In this document: in pieces, positions 28,986-37,865 of the stretch
Layout of the letters: each line of letters starts with the position of its first letter
Position numbering within the stretch: position 1 is the first letter of the stretch
From: Chryseobacterium luquanense
Lineage (GTDB): Bacteria; Bacteroidota; Bacteroidia; Flavobacteriales; Weeksellaceae
Direction of reading: 5' to 3'
Assembly: GCF_026460945.1 (NCBI RefSeq)
Contig: NZ_JAOVZV010000026.1
Span: 1 to 64,000 of the forward strand
Length of the DNA: 64,000 nucleotides
Notes under the pieces: generated by a model
The model's database searches: none
What the model saw: only the letters and a program-made list of their open reading frames with translations
What the model was told of the DNA's origin: nothing
Made by a program: the position numbers and the translations under genes

Positions 28986-28993
28986 TAAATTTG
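28986..28993 (+). promoter_or_regulatory. -7 promoter box TAAATTTG for pgi
   Basis: A perfect TAnnTTTG box lies 79 bases before the pgi ATG. No good TTTG is found at the usual -33 distance, so the upstream element is unclear. Confidence 0.45.
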
Positions 28994-29072
28994 CAAATCA
29001 GAATTTAACAACACCGATTTTAGAGAATTTTATTCTAATTAATTCCTGAAATCTTATAATTTAACCCTAAAT

Positions 29073-30713
29073 ATGCTATCTAAAATAAATCCTACACAAA
29101 CTAATAGCTGGAAAGCTCTCGACGAACATTTTGGAGATAATGATTTTGAATTAAGAAGTCTTTTTCAATACAATCCGAACCGTTTCGAAGAGTTTTCTAT
29201 TAAAAAAGACAATTTTTTATTCGATTATTCTAAAAATTTAATTGATGCAAGAACAAAAGAATTATTATTAAATCTTGCAGAAGAATGTCAGTTGAAGGAT
29301 GCGATTTCTAAAATGTTTTCAGGAGATAAAATCAACGAGACAGAAGGAAGAGCGGTTTTACATACAGCACTAAGAGATTTTTCTGATAAAGAGATTTTGG
29401 TTGATGGCGAAAATATCAAACCTCAAATCAAAAGAGTTTTGGATCACATGAAATCTTTTTCTGAAAACGTAATTTCAGGAAATCATAAAGGTTTTAGCGG
29501 AAAAGAAATTACTGATGTTGTAAATATCGGAATCGGTGGTTCAGATTTGGGCCCCGTGATGGTAGTTTCAGCGTTGAAGCATTTTAAAACAAGACTTGAT
29601 GTTCACTTCGTTTCGAATGTGGATGGAAATCATATCGCCGAAGTGGTGAAGAATTTAAATCCTGAAACCACTTTATTCATCATCGCTTCGAAAACGTTTA
29701 CCACTCAGGAGACGATGACGAATGCCAATTCTGCAAAAGACTGGTTTTTGAAAGCAGGAAAGCAGGAAGATGTTGCGAAACATTTCGTAGCCTTATCCAC
29801 CAATGTTCAGGCAGTGAAAGATTTTGGAATTGCTGAAGAAAATATCTTCGAATTTTGGGATTGGGTTGGCGGAAGATATTCTTTGTGGAGCGCGATCGGT
29901 TTAAGTATCGTACTTGCAGTAGGATATGACAATTTCGAACAGTTATTAAAAGGAGCTGAAAATACAGATCAGCATTTTCAGACGGTAGATTTTTCCGAGA
30001 ACGTTCCTGTTTTAATGGGGCTTTTAGGAATATGGTACCGTAATTTTTACGCAGCAACAACGCATGCGATCTTACCTTACTCTCAATATCTTGACCGCTT
30101 TGCAGCCTATCTTCAGCAGGGAGACATGGAAAGCAACGGAAAATGTGTTGACAGAAATGGAGAATTCGTAGAATATGAAACCGGACCCATTATTTGGGGC
30201 GAACCGGGAACTAACGGGCAGCACGCTTTCTATCAGTTAATCCACCAGGGAACAGAATTGATTCCTGCAGATTTTATTGCGTATGCAAAAAGTCCGAATG
30301 AGGTTTCTGACCATCAGGATAAATTGCTGGCTAACTTTTTTGCACAAACTGAAGCTCTGGCTTTCGGTAAAAATGAAGAAGAAGTGGAGGCTGAATTAAA
30401 AGCATCGGGAAAATCTGAAGAAGAAATTGACTTCTTATTAAATTATAAGGTCTTCCACGGAAACACGCCTACAAACTCGTTATTAATCAAAGAATTAACT
30501 CCTTTTTCACTAGGACAACTGATTGCAATGTATGAGCATAAAATATTTGTGCAGGGTGTGATCTGGAATATTTTCAGTTTTGACCAATTTGGAGTTGAAT
30601 TAGGAAAAGTTTTAGCAAATAAAATCTTACCCGAGTTGGAAAATAGGGAGGCCATCAGTTCTCATGACAGTTCTACAAATGGGTTAATTAATTATTATAA
30701 ATCAAACAAATAA
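29073..30713 (+). CDS. pgi: Glucose-6-phosphate isomerase
   Basis: This cytoplasmic enzyme of 546 residues interconverts glucose-6-phosphate and fructose-6-phosphate in glycolysis and gluconeogenesis. Characteristic segments include [16 protein letters not shown] at about 150-165, the phosphate-binding [17 protein letters not shown] near 206-222, and [22 protein letters not shown]. The PGI signature with the catalytic Glu/His follows in [19 protein letters not shown]. Length and order fit the family. It is followed 100 bases later by folD; a shared transcript is possible but there is room for a separate promoter. Confidence 0.98.
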   Translation: MLSKINPTQTNSWKALDEHFGDNDFELRSLFQYNPNRFEEFSIKKDNFLFDYSKNLIDARTKELLLNLAEECQLKDAISKMFSGDKINETEGRAVLHTALRDFSDKEILVDGENIKPQIKRVLDHMKSFSENVISGNHKGFSGKEITDVVNIGIGGSDLGPVMVVSALKHFKTRLDVHFVSNVDGNHIAEVVKNLNPETTLFIIASKTFTTQETMTNANSAKDWFLKAGKQEDVAKHFVALSTNVQAVKDFGIAEENIFEFWDWVGGRYSLWSAIGLSIVLAVGYDNFEQLLKGAENTDQHFQTVDFSENVPVLMGLLGIWYRNFYAATTHAILPYSQYLDRFAAYLQQGDMESNGKCVDRNGEFVEYETGPIIWGEPGTNGQHAFYQLIHQGTELIPADFIAYAKSPNEVSDHQDKLLANFFAQTEALAFGKNEEEVEAELKASGKSEEEIDFLLNYKVFHGNTPTNSLLIKELTPFSLGQLIAMYEHKIFVQGVIWNIFSFDQFGVELGKVLANKILPELENREAISSHDSSTNGLINYYKSNK

Positions 30714-30813
30714 GAAGATATTAGATAAATGATTGATGAAATAATGAAAGTAAATTCATCTGAAATTCATTTATTCTACATCTAGAAAGTCTAATAAAGT
30801 AATAAAAGTAAAA

Positions 30814-31698
30814 ATGGCAGAAATTCTTGACGGATTAAAAGTTTCCAAAGAAATAAAAGCAGAAATCAAGGTTGAAGTTGATAAAATCATTGCAAGCAAA
30901 AGAAGAGCGCCACATTTGGTAGCCATTCTTGTTGGAAACAACGGAGCAAGTAAAGCTTATGTCAACGCAAAAGTGAAAGATTGTGAAGAAGTTGGTTTTC
31001 AATCGAGCTTAGTGAAATTTCCAAGTACGGTTTCTGAGTCTGAATTGTTGGAGAAAATCGATGAATTAAATAAATCTAAAGCGGTGGACGGTTTTATCGT
31101 TCAGTTACCGTTACCCGATCAGGTGGATCAGGAGAAAATTATTAATGCGATTGATCCGAGGAAAGATGTTGACGGTTTCCACCCTACAAATTTCGGGAAA
31201 ATGGCTTTGGAAATGGATACGTTTTTACCTGCAACTCCATTCGGAATTTTAACTTTATTGGAGAGATACAATATCGAAACAAAAGGTAAAGACTGCGTGA
31301 TCATCGGAAGAAGCAAGATCGTAGGAAGACCGATGAGTATCTTAATGGGAAGAAAAGATTTCCCAGGAAATTCTACGGTTACCTTGACGCACTCTTACAC
31401 AAAAGACATCGAAGAATATACAAAAAAAGCAGACATTGTTATTACCGCTTTAGGTGATCCTCACTTTTTAAAAGGTGAAATGATCAAAGACGGAGCAGTG
31501 ATCGTGGACGTAGGAATTACAAGAGTTGATGACGAGTCTCCAAAAGGATATTATCTGGCAGGTGATGTAGATTTTGACAGCTGTGCAGAAAAAGCAAGCT
31601 GGATCACGCCGGTTCCGGGAGGAGTAGGTCCGATGACAAGAGCAATGTTGATGAAAAACACCATCATTGCCTATAAAACTTCAGTCTATAACGACTAA
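30814..31698 (+). CDS. folD: Bifunctional methylenetetrahydrofolate dehydrogenase/cyclohydrolase
   Basis: The 294-residue FolD converts 5,10-methylene-THF to 10-formyl-THF with NADP. Active-site residues Tyr49 and Lys53 (SKAYVNAKVKDCEEVGF) match the Tyr50/Lys54 pair of the E. coli enzyme. DGFIVQLPLPDQVD is present, and the nucleotide-binding domain has VIIGRSKIVGRPMS. The C-terminal signature is PVPGGVGPMTRAML. It is followed 6 bases later by queE, which makes a two-gene unit likely. Confidence 0.97.
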   Translation: MAEILDGLKVSKEIKAEIKVEVDKIIASKRRAPHLVAILVGNNGASKAYVNAKVKDCEEVGFQSSLVKFPSTVSESELLEKIDELNKSKAVDGFIVQLPLPDQVDQEKIINAIDPRKDVDGFHPTNFGKMALEMDTFLPATPFGILTLLERYNIETKGKDCVIIGRSKIVGRPMSILMGRKDFPGNSTVTLTHSYTKDIEEYTKKADIVITALGDPHFLKGEMIKDGAVIVDVGITRVDDESPKGYYLAGDVDFDSCAEKASWITPVPGGVGPMTRAMLMKNTIIAYKTSVYND

Positions 31699-31704
31699 TT
31701 TAAA

Positions 31705-32334
31705 ATGGATTTAGTAGAAGATATATTATTAAAAGAAGGTAAAATGCTCCCGGTGATGGAGCATTTTTACACTATTCAGGGAGAAGGTGCTCATACAGGA
31801 AAAGCAGCTTATTTTATCAGATTGGGCGGTTGCGATGTTGGTTGCCATTGGTGTGATGTAAAAGAAAGTTGGGATCCGAATCTTCACCCTTTAATGAATG
31901 CTGAGGAAATTGCAGAAACTGCAGCAAAACATTGTAAAATTGTTGTTTTAACAGGTGGCGAACCTTTGATGTGGAATTTAGATATTTTAACTGGAAAGTT
32001 AAAGGAATTAGGCTGTACTGTTCACATAGAAACCTCTGGAGCTTATCCCATGAGCGGTAAATTGGATTGGATTACCCTTTCACCTAAGAAAACGGGTTTA
32101 CCAAAAGAAGAAATTTACCAGAAAGCTCATGAACTAAAAGTGATTGTTTTTAATAATAATGACTTAAAATTTGCAGAAGAACAAGCTGCAAAAGTTTCGG
32201 AAAACTGTAAATTATATCTGCAAAGTGAATGGAGCAAGCGTGAGGAAATTTATCCTAAAATCACTGATTTTATTTTAGCAAATCCTCGTTGGCAAGCCTC
32301 AGTTCAGACTCATAAATACTTGAATATTCCGTAA
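31705..32334 (+). CDS. queE: 7-carboxy-7-deazaguanine synthase, radical SAM
   Basis: The 209-residue enzyme rearranges 6-carboxytetrahydropterin to 7-carboxy-7-deazaguanine, a step toward queuosine. EHFYTIQGEGAHTGKAAYFIRL precedes the cluster motif C43-x3-C47-x2-C50 (GGCDVGCHWCD), the normal QueE spacing, followed by VVLTGGEPLMW. It binds a [4Fe-4S] cluster and S-adenosylmethionine in the cytoplasm. It follows folD by 6 bases, a sensible pairing because both use pterin-type metabolites, although no direct coupling is known to me. No other queuosine gene is in the window. Confidence 0.95.
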   Translation: MDLVEDILLKEGKMLPVMEHFYTIQGEGAHTGKAAYFIRLGGCDVGCHWCDVKESWDPNLHPLMNAEEIAETAAKHCKIVVLTGGEPLMWNLDILTGKLKELGCTVHIETSGAYPMSGKLDWITLSPKKTGLPKEEIYQKAHELKVIVFNNNDLKFAEEQAAKVSENCKLYLQSEWSKREEIYPKITDFILANPRWQASVQTHKYLNIP

Positions 32335-32371
32335 AATTCTTATATTAGCTTCTGTGTTCTATAAAAGATAA

Positions 32372-33742
32372 ATGCAAAGAATACGATATTCCCGATATCT
32401 GAAATCCTTAATCATTTTGCTTGACCTTTTGGTTATTGCAGCGGTTTTTATATTCTATTTTATAAATACAAACCGGGATTTGGTTCATAATCAGGACATT
32501 TGGTACGAAAATTCTTTTCCATTGCTTTTGGTTATTTCATTTTGGGTTCTACTAAGCGGAAGAACAAAAATTTATAATATTTCCAGAAACCTTACCTACA
32601 TTCTTTTCGTAGAACGTATCATTGTACATTTTCTGCTATTCATAATAGGTTTGGTTCTTATTCGAAAAGTAAGCAGCAATCAGTTTTTCGGTTCAGAATT
32701 GACTTGGCTGTCACTTTATCTTTTCTTTTTCATCTTTTTACTAAAATCGGGTGTTTATTTTTTGATCAGATATATCCGGACAATGGGAATCAACCATAGA
32801 AATGTGATGTTTTTGAACGAAAACAATTCAACGGATGTTTTAAAAAAGATAATTGAAGAAAAAAAAGATTTCGGCTACAAAACATTTAATTATAATTCTT
32901 CCGAAATTAATCCTGAAAATTTGGTTGATTTTTGGAAAAAAAATGGAATTCATACTTTATTTCTTCCAACTGAAAATTCGTTTGATGAGGAAATACAGGA
33001 TAAAATTTTCAGATTAGCTGAAGCCAACAAAGTACACATTTCTTTGATTCCCAATATCTCTCAGAATAACTTTTTCTTTTATGATTTAGATTACATTCAG
33101 ACTCAACCGGTTTTAACGCAGACCAAATACCCTTTAGATTATTATTCTAATTTTTTATTGAAAAGAACTTTTGATATTATTTTTTCGGTATTTGTTTTGC
33201 TATTTATCTGTTCGTGGTTATTTCCTTTAATAGCTTTATTAATTAAAAGAAGCTCTAAAGGACCTGTATTTTTCATTCAGAAAAGATATGGTTTTCATGA
33301 AGAGGTTTTTAATTGCATCAAATTCAGAACGATGGTTGTGAATGAAGATTCAACAAAGAAGACAACGAGTGAGAATGATTCAAGAATAACAAAAATCGGG
33401 AAGTTTTTAAGAAAGACCAGCCTTGATGAAATGCCGCAGTTTATCAATGTTTTAAAAGGTGAAATGTCTGTTGTAGGACCAAGACCTCACATGTTGGCTG
33501 TTGATAATTATTACAAGCCCAAAATTGGAAGATACAGTTTGAGAAGTCATACCAATCCTGGAATTACAGGTTTAGCACAAGTAAATGGGTTGAGAGGAGA
33601 TGCAGGAGACGTGGAAATTGAAATGAACAAACGTATTTTGGCTGACGCATTTTATGTAAGAAACTGGAGCTTCGTTTTAGATTTTATAATTATTTTAAAA
33701 ACCATTTTATTAGTTATAAAAGGAGATAAAAACGCAAAATAA
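32372..33742 (+). CDS. Polyprenyl-phosphate sugar-phosphate transferase (WbaP/WcaJ-type)
   Basis: The 456-residue inner-membrane protein has four N-terminal membrane segments, a cytosolic CoA-binding-like region at about 145-220, and a further membrane helix entering the bacterial sugar transferase domain: KRTFDIIFSVFVLLFICSW, FKCI..RTMV-type residues around 318-330, KFLRKTSLDEMPQFINVLKG and SVVGPRPHM. Such enzymes move a sugar-1-phosphate onto undecaprenyl phosphate and so start a surface polysaccharide. It is the likely initiating enzyme for a polymer; no glycosyltransferase lies directly next to it, but the flippase/GT cluster at 9666-15569 is a possible later step. Confidence 0.92.
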   Translation: MQRIRYSRYLKSLIILLDLLVIAAVFIFYFINTNRDLVHNQDIWYENSFPLLLVISFWVLLSGRTKIYNISRNLTYILFVERIIVHFLLFIIGLVLIRKVSSNQFFGSELTWLSLYLFFFIFLLKSGVYFLIRYIRTMGINHRNVMFLNENNSTDVLKKIIEEKKDFGYKTFNYNSSEINPENLVDFWKKNGIHTLFLPTENSFDEEIQDKIFRLAEANKVHISLIPNISQNNFFFYDLDYIQTQPVLTQTKYPLDYYSNFLLKRTFDIIFSVFVLLFICSWLFPLIALLIKRSSKGPVFFIQKRYGFHEEVFNCIKFRTMVVNEDSTKKTTSENDSRITKIGKFLRKTSLDEMPQFINVLKGEMSVVGPRPHMLAVDNYYKPKIGRYSLRSHTNPGITGLAQVNGLRGDAGDVEIEMNKRILADAFYVRNWSFVLDFIIILKTILLVIKGDKNAK

Positions 33743-33803
33743 GCTTAATATCAGTTGACCTCAACGTTGACCAAATTAAATAAAAATAGTCTAATTTAGC
33801 AGA

Positions 33804-34556
33804 ATGTTAAAAAAGTTTTTTTCAGCGGTAGGAGAATATATGATTCTTATCGGTAAATCTATGCAAAAGCCTCAGAAAATGAGAGTTTTCTGGAAGCTGT
33901 TTATGCGGGAAATAAACGATTTAGGAGTCAACTCTTTTGGGTTGGTCATCTTCACCTCTATATTTGTGGGAGCGGTGGTTGCGATTCAGATGTTTAATAA
34001 CTTTGACGCTTCATCATTCCCTATTCCACCGGCTTTTGTAGGATATGCAACAAAAGCAGTTCTAATTTTGGAATTTGCCCCAACAATTATCAGTTTGATT
34101 TTAGCAGGAAAAGTAGGATCCTATATTGCATCTACAATTGGTACAATGCGGGTTTCTGAGCAAATCGATGCTTTAGACATTATGGGAGTAAACTCTCCGA
34201 ATTTCTTGATTTTACCTAAAATTATTGCATGTTTAATTTTTAATCCCATTTTGATTGCTATCAGTATCGTTTTTGGTATTGGGGGAGGTTATCTTGCAGG
34301 GATGATTACAGGAAGCTGGACGACTGCAGATTACATCACCGGAATACAGATGTATATGCCCAATCTTTTTATTTATTACGCTTTTACCAAAACTATTGTT
34401 TTTGCATTCGTAATCGCCACTGTTCCTTCTTATTTTGGATATTTTGTGAAAGGAGGGTCATTGGAAGTTGGTAGAGCAAGTACACAAGCGGTAGTTTGGA
34501 CGATGGTTTTCATTATTATTTCTGAATTACTTTTAACACAATTAATATTAAGCTGA
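33804..34556 (+). CDS. MlaE family lipid ABC permease
   Basis: The 250-residue inner-membrane protein has about five or six segments and the MlaE signature: SFGLVIFTSIFVGAVVAIQ, FAPTIISLILAGKVGSYIASTIGTM and EQIDALDIMGVNSPNFLILPK. With an MlaF-like ATPase and an MCE protein it moves phospholipids between membranes and keeps the outer membrane asymmetric. Its last base is the first base of the ATPase gene (shared at 34556), which suggests coupled translation. The MCE/MlaD gene is far away at 17810. Confidence 0.95.
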   Translation: MLKKFFSAVGEYMILIGKSMQKPQKMRVFWKLFMREINDLGVNSFGLVIFTSIFVGAVVAIQMFNNFDASSFPIPPAFVGYATKAVLILEFAPTIISLILAGKVGSYIASTIGTMRVSEQIDALDIMGVNSPNFLILPKIIACLIFNPILIAISIVFGIGGGYLAGMITGSWTTADYITGIQMYMPNLFIYYAFTKTIVFAFVIATVPSYFGYFVKGGSLEVGRASTQAVVWTMVFIIISELLLTQLILS

Positions 34557-35371
34557 TGATCGAGGTAAAAAATCTTAAAAAGAGTTTTGGTGATGTTGAA
34601 GTGCTTAAAGGAATTTCAACCACTTTCGAAAAAGGAAAAACAAACCTTATTATCGGGCAAAGTGGTTCCGGAAAAACCGTTTTCCTAAAAAGTTTATTGA
34701 ATGTTTATCAACCTTCATCAGGAGAAATTTTGTTTGACGGAAGAGACATCAATATCATGAACCGTGAAGAAAAACAACAATTACGTTCAGAAATAGGAAC
34801 GCTTTTTCAAGGAAGTGCATTGTTTGACTCTTTAACGGTAGAAGAAAACATCATGTTTCCACTCGATATGTTTACCAATCTTACTTTCCGAGAAAAGAAA
34901 AGAAGGGTTTTTGAAGTAATTGGAAGAGTACATTTAGATAAAGCAAACAGAAAATTTCCGTCAGAGATTTCAGGAGGAATGCAAAAGCGTGTAGCAATTG
35001 CAAGAGCCATTGTGAATCACCCGAAATATCTTTTTTGCGATGAACCAAACTCAGGATTAGACCCTTATACATCTAATGTAATTGATGATTTATTGCTTGA
35101 AATTACCAAAGAATACAACACCACAACAATCATCAATACGCACGATATGAACTCGGTAATGACTATTGGTGAAAAGATTGTATATCTGAGGTTAGGCATC
35201 AAAGAATGGGAAGGAAATAAAGACGTTCTTATTACAGCAGGTAATAAAAATCTGATTGATTTCGTTTATTCATCAGAACTATTTAAAGAATTGAGAGAGT
35301 ATTTATTAGAGAATAATAAAACTATTGAAAATACAATTACAAAAATTGACGATAATGAAAAAAATAATTAG
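34556..35371 (+). CDS. MlaF-like lipid ABC transporter ATPase
   Basis: The 271-residue ATPase has Walker A GQSGSGKT at 34-41, LFQGSALFDSLTVEENI after the Q-loop, signature ISGGMQKRVAIARAI, Walker B YLFCDEPNSGLDP and switch His in INTHDMNS. These match MlaF, which drives the adjacent MlaE permease. A tail of about 25 residues after the core (NNKTIENTITKIDDN) is longer than usual. It overlaps the permease gene by one base and the following barrel-protein gene by 17 bases, so the three are probably translated from one message. Confidence 0.96.
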   Translation: MIEVKNLKKSFGDVEVLKGISTTFEKGKTNLIIGQSGSGKTVFLKSLLNVYQPSSGEILFDGRDINIMNREEKQQLRSEIGTLFQGSALFDSLTVEENIMFPLDMFTNLTFREKKRRVFEVIGRVHLDKANRKFPSEISGGMQKRVAIARAIVNHPKYLFCDEPNSGLDPYTSNVIDDLLLEITKEYNTTTIINTHDMNSVMTIGEKIVYLRLGIKEWEGNKDVLITAGNKNLIDFVYSSELFKELREYLLENNKTIENTITKIDDNEKNN

Positions 35372-35993
35372 TGCAGCACTCATCGGTTTTTCGGTTTTTG
35401 CTTCGGCACAGATTTCTTTGGCAGCAAAAGCAAATGTAGCAATACCTACAAGCTCAGCTTCTTGGAAGAATTTTAAAACTGCAGCATCGAATACCGTAGA
35501 GCAAAACGGAAAAAATATTACAGGTTTCAATGTTGGTTTATCTTTGAAAATTGATTTGCCCACTGCATTATACTTAATGCCCGAAATTTATTATACTAAT
35601 TTCAGTAATGAAGTTACGGTTCAGAATGACGTTAATGCAGCTCAAACAACCATTAAAGCTAAAAACAGCAGAGTAGACATTCCTGTTTTGGTTGGTGTAA
35701 ATGTTTTGGGGAACTTATTAAGCGCTTACGCAGGACCAGTTGGAAGTTTTAACTTAGCGAAAAGTGATAATTTTGATAACTTCGTTCAGAAAGTTGATGC
35801 TAAAGAATTCACAGTAGGATATCAATTAGGTGTACAAAGTGAAATTAAGAAGATTATTCTTTCTGCAAGATACGAAGGAGCATTTTCTAAAGATCAGAGA
35901 AAATTCATCAATACAGTTGCCGGATCAAGTCAGGAGATTGATTATGACAACAGATCAAGTCTATTTTTATTAGGTTTAGGATATAAATTCTAA
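35355..35993 (+). CDS. Outer-membrane beta-barrel protein (porin family)
   Basis: The start is set at 35355 because residues from there form a clean signal peptide (MKKIISAALIGFSVFASAQ); ten codons upstream in the same frame are inside the ATPase gene. The mature 193 residues alternate polar and hydrophobic residues in strands (YLMPEIYYTNFSNEVTV, VDIPVLVGVNVLGNLLSAYAG, IILSARYEGAFSKDQ) and end SSLFLLGLGYKF with a terminal Phe, as expected for an OmpA/PorT-type barrel. Co-location with MlaE/MlaF is suggestive of a lipid-transport context but could be chance. A terminator follows. Confidence 0.85.
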   Translation: MKKIISAALIGFSVFASAQISLAAKANVAIPTSSASWKNFKTAASNTVEQNGKNITGFNVGLSLKIDLPTALYLMPEIYYTNFSNEVTVQNDVNAAQTTIKAKNSRVDIPVLVGVNVLGNLLSAYAGPVGSFNLAKSDNFDNFVQKVDAKEFTVGYQLGVQSEIKKIILSARYEGAFSKDQRKFINTVAGSSQEIDYDNRSSLFLLGLGYKF

Positions 35994-36010
35994 TTTGGAT
36001 TTAAAACATA

Positions 36011-36041
36011 AAAAATCCTCAAATTAAATTTGAGGATTTTT
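36011..36041. terminator. Bidirectional terminator overlapping a stop codon
   Basis: AAAAATCCTCAAATT and its complement AATTTGAGGATTTTT pair over about 15 base pairs. The turn of the hairpin contains the stop codon (36024-36026) of the minus-strand gene, so the same sequence ends two convergent transcripts and part of one reading frame. Confidence 0.85.
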
Positions 36042-36341
36042 ATTTATATTTTCTCGCTCAAGCTCAGCCTGACGTTTTTCAATTTCTAAAGCCTGTTTTT
36101 CAAGCTCAACTTTATCTTTTTGAAGCTGTAAAAATTCTTTTCTTTTCGCCTCAGCTTTTATAGCACTACCTTTGCTCACGTAGCCAATCAATCCGCCAAA
36201 TATTAAGCCGATTCCGATTCCTGCCATTACTCCCATAACGTGAGAGATAGTTATTTTTTCAACGGTAAAATCTGTCGTGAGATAAAATAATAAAGCCGAT
36301 ACCGCTAGAAGTATCATTCCGATTACTGAGAGACTTTTCAT
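36024..36341 (-). CDS. Small two-segment membrane protein with C-terminal coiled coil
   Basis: The 105-residue protein has two membrane segments (VIGMILLAVSALLFYL; VMGVMAGIGIGLIFGGLIGYV, each as part of a longer helix), then about 45 charged helical residues (AKRKEFLQLQKDKVELEK ... KRQAELERENI) likely to form a coiled coil in the cytoplasm. I do not recognise a family. The stop codon lies inside the terminator hairpin. It is 67 bases downstream of the M48 peptidase gene, so the two could be co-transcribed; no functional link is known. Confidence 0.7.
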   Translation of the reverse strand: MKSLSVIGMILLAVSALLFYLTTDFTVEKITISHVMGVMAGIGIGLIFGGLIGYVSKGSAIKAEAKRKEFLQLQKDKVELEKQALEIEKRQAELERENINKNPQI

Positions 36342-36408
36342 ATCTATATTTTTTTAGAATTAAAAACCCTTACTCAAATTCAAGAAAGGGCTTAAGTTTT
36401 TAAGATAG

Positions 36409-37215
36409 TTATCCTTTTCCACCTGCAGCTCTGTAATATTCTAAAGCTTTTGGTAAATCTTTTTGTATGTCACTTATTCTTGTTTGCGGACTTGGGTGAG
36501 TTGATAAAAACTCAGGTTGTCTCGCTCCCGAAGATGCAGATTCCATTCTACTCCAGAAAGGAATTGCCTGCTTTGGATCATATCCTGCGATTGCCATTAA
36601 ATTCAGACCCATTTCATCAGCTTCTGACTCCTGCGTTCTGCCATATTTTAAAAGTGCAACTTGAGAACCTATCGGATAAGCTGCTTCAAAAACTTTTGCT
36701 AATTGTGCATTTGAAATTGACCCTCCAAGAATTTGCCCGCCATATTGAGCGACCATTGCCTGTGAAATTCTTTCATTTCCATGACCTGCCAAAGCGTGAG
36801 AAACTTCATGTCCCATTACAACAGCTAATCCTGTTTCATCTTTAGTAATCGGAAGAATTCCCGTGTAGACAGCAACTTTTCCACCCGGCATACACCAAGC
36901 GTTGATTTGATTATCCTGAAGAAGATTAAATTCCCATTGATAACTTGCCAAATCTGCACTTCTCCCAATACTTGCATAATATTTTTCGGCTGCCGTTTTG
37001 ATATTTGCACCTACTTTTTTTACCATTGTAGCCTGAGCTCCGGTTACAACTTTTGATTCTTTTAAAGTCTGTTGATATTGCTGAACAGCAGATGAAGTTA
37101 TTTGAGGATTTAATGTTCCTATTTGCAATGATTGTCTTCCCGTCATTGGATTTGTAGTACACGCAGCAACTGTTAAAGCAATTGCACCTATTCCTAAAAG
37201 ATGAGTAATTTTCAT
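36409..37215 (-). CDS. M48 family metallopeptidase lipoprotein (LoiP/BepA-like)
   Basis: The start is at the ATG at 37215, which gives a lipoprotein signal (MKITHLLGIGAIALTVAACTT, Cys at 19); the frame is open ten codons more but those are not signal-like. The 268-residue product has the zinc motif HEVSH at about 136-140 within VVMGHEVSHALAGHGNER, and ESEADEMGL supplies the third ligand. M48 periplasmic lipoproteins such as LoiP and BepA take part in outer-membrane protein quality control. The lipobox and the missing TPR domain make it closer to LoiP/YcaL. It is divergent from the DUF4251 gene. Confidence 0.93.
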   Translation of the reverse strand: MKITHLLGIGAIALTVAACTTNPMTGRQSLQIGTLNPQITSSAVQQYQQTLKESKVVTGAQATMVKKVGANIKTAAEKYYASIGRSADLASYQWEFNLLQDNQINAWCMPGGKVAVYTGILPITKDETGLAVVMGHEVSHALAGHGNERISQAMVAQYGGQILGGSISNAQLAKVFEAAYPIGSQVALLKYGRTQESEADEMGLNLMAIAGYDPKQAIPFWSRMESASSGARQPEFLSTHPSPQTRISDIQKDLPKALEYYRAAGGKG

Positions 37216-37319
37216 AATTTGCTTATTATATTTGAACCTTAACAATTTCTATTCCAAAAAAAAAATTAAAAATTATTTTTGCACGTATTTTGATGTATAA
37301 ATTTACTAATTTTATTATC

Positions 37320-37865
37320 ATGAAAAATTATATAAAAATCATATCAGCTTTTGCTTTAATTTTATTTTTCCAAAATTGTACAGCGCAAAAGACTGATCCA
37401 CAAATAGTAAACAATTTGGTAAGTACTGATGAATTTACATTTCATGCTGAAAAAGCAAATCCCACGAATTTCGATGTTATCAATGTTGTCAATTCAATGC
37501 CGAATGCCCAGCAACTTAGAACGTTTCAAATTTCTGGCGAAAACTATGGAATCGAAATTAAAAAAGGCGTGATGGAAGTAACGCTTCCTTATTTCGGAAG
37601 ATCATTCAACGCTGGATATGGTAGTTCAGATACAAGTTATCGATTTACATCAAAAGATTATGCAGTAACTAAATCTCAAAGTAAAAAAGGAAATTGGGTG
37701 TATAAAATTAAACCAAATGATGTGAAAAATGTTTCTGATATCAATATTGAAATTTACAAAAATGGTAAGGCTTCAACTTCAATCAGAAGTAATGACAGAC
37801 AACCGATTTCTTATGATGGATATATTTCTAAAAACGAAGAAACAAAAGAACAAGAGAAACTTTAA
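37320..37865 (+). CDS. DUF4251 lipoprotein
   Basis: The start is chosen at 37320, where MKNYIKIISAFALILFFQNCTAQ gives a lipoprotein signal with lipobox FQNC. The body matches the Bacteroidota DUF4251 pattern: STDEFTFHAEKANPT, then GVMEVTLPYFGRSFNAGYGSSDTSYRFTSKDY, given here in parts (MEVTLPYFGRSF, GYGSSDTSYRFTS), and the later WVYKIKPND...NIEIYKNGKAS. The family is beta-rich, periplasmic or outer-membrane, and uncharacterised. Its TAA overlaps the meaB stop on the other strand by 3 bases (TTAA), so these convergent genes leave no space for a terminator between them. Confidence 0.85.
   Translation: MKNYIKIISAFALILFFQNCTAQKTDPQIVNNLVSTDEFTFHAEKANPTNFDVINVVNSMPNAQQLRTFQISGENYGIEIKKGVMEVTLPYFGRSFNAGYGSSDTSYRFTSKDYAVTKSQSKKGNWVYKIKPNDVKNVSDINIEIYKNGKASTSIRSNDRQPISYDGYISKNEETKEQEKL

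Noticed and set aside
28986-28993. Complete promoter for pgi
   Set aside because: Only the -7 box is clear; no -33 element at a suitable distance, so only the box is reported.
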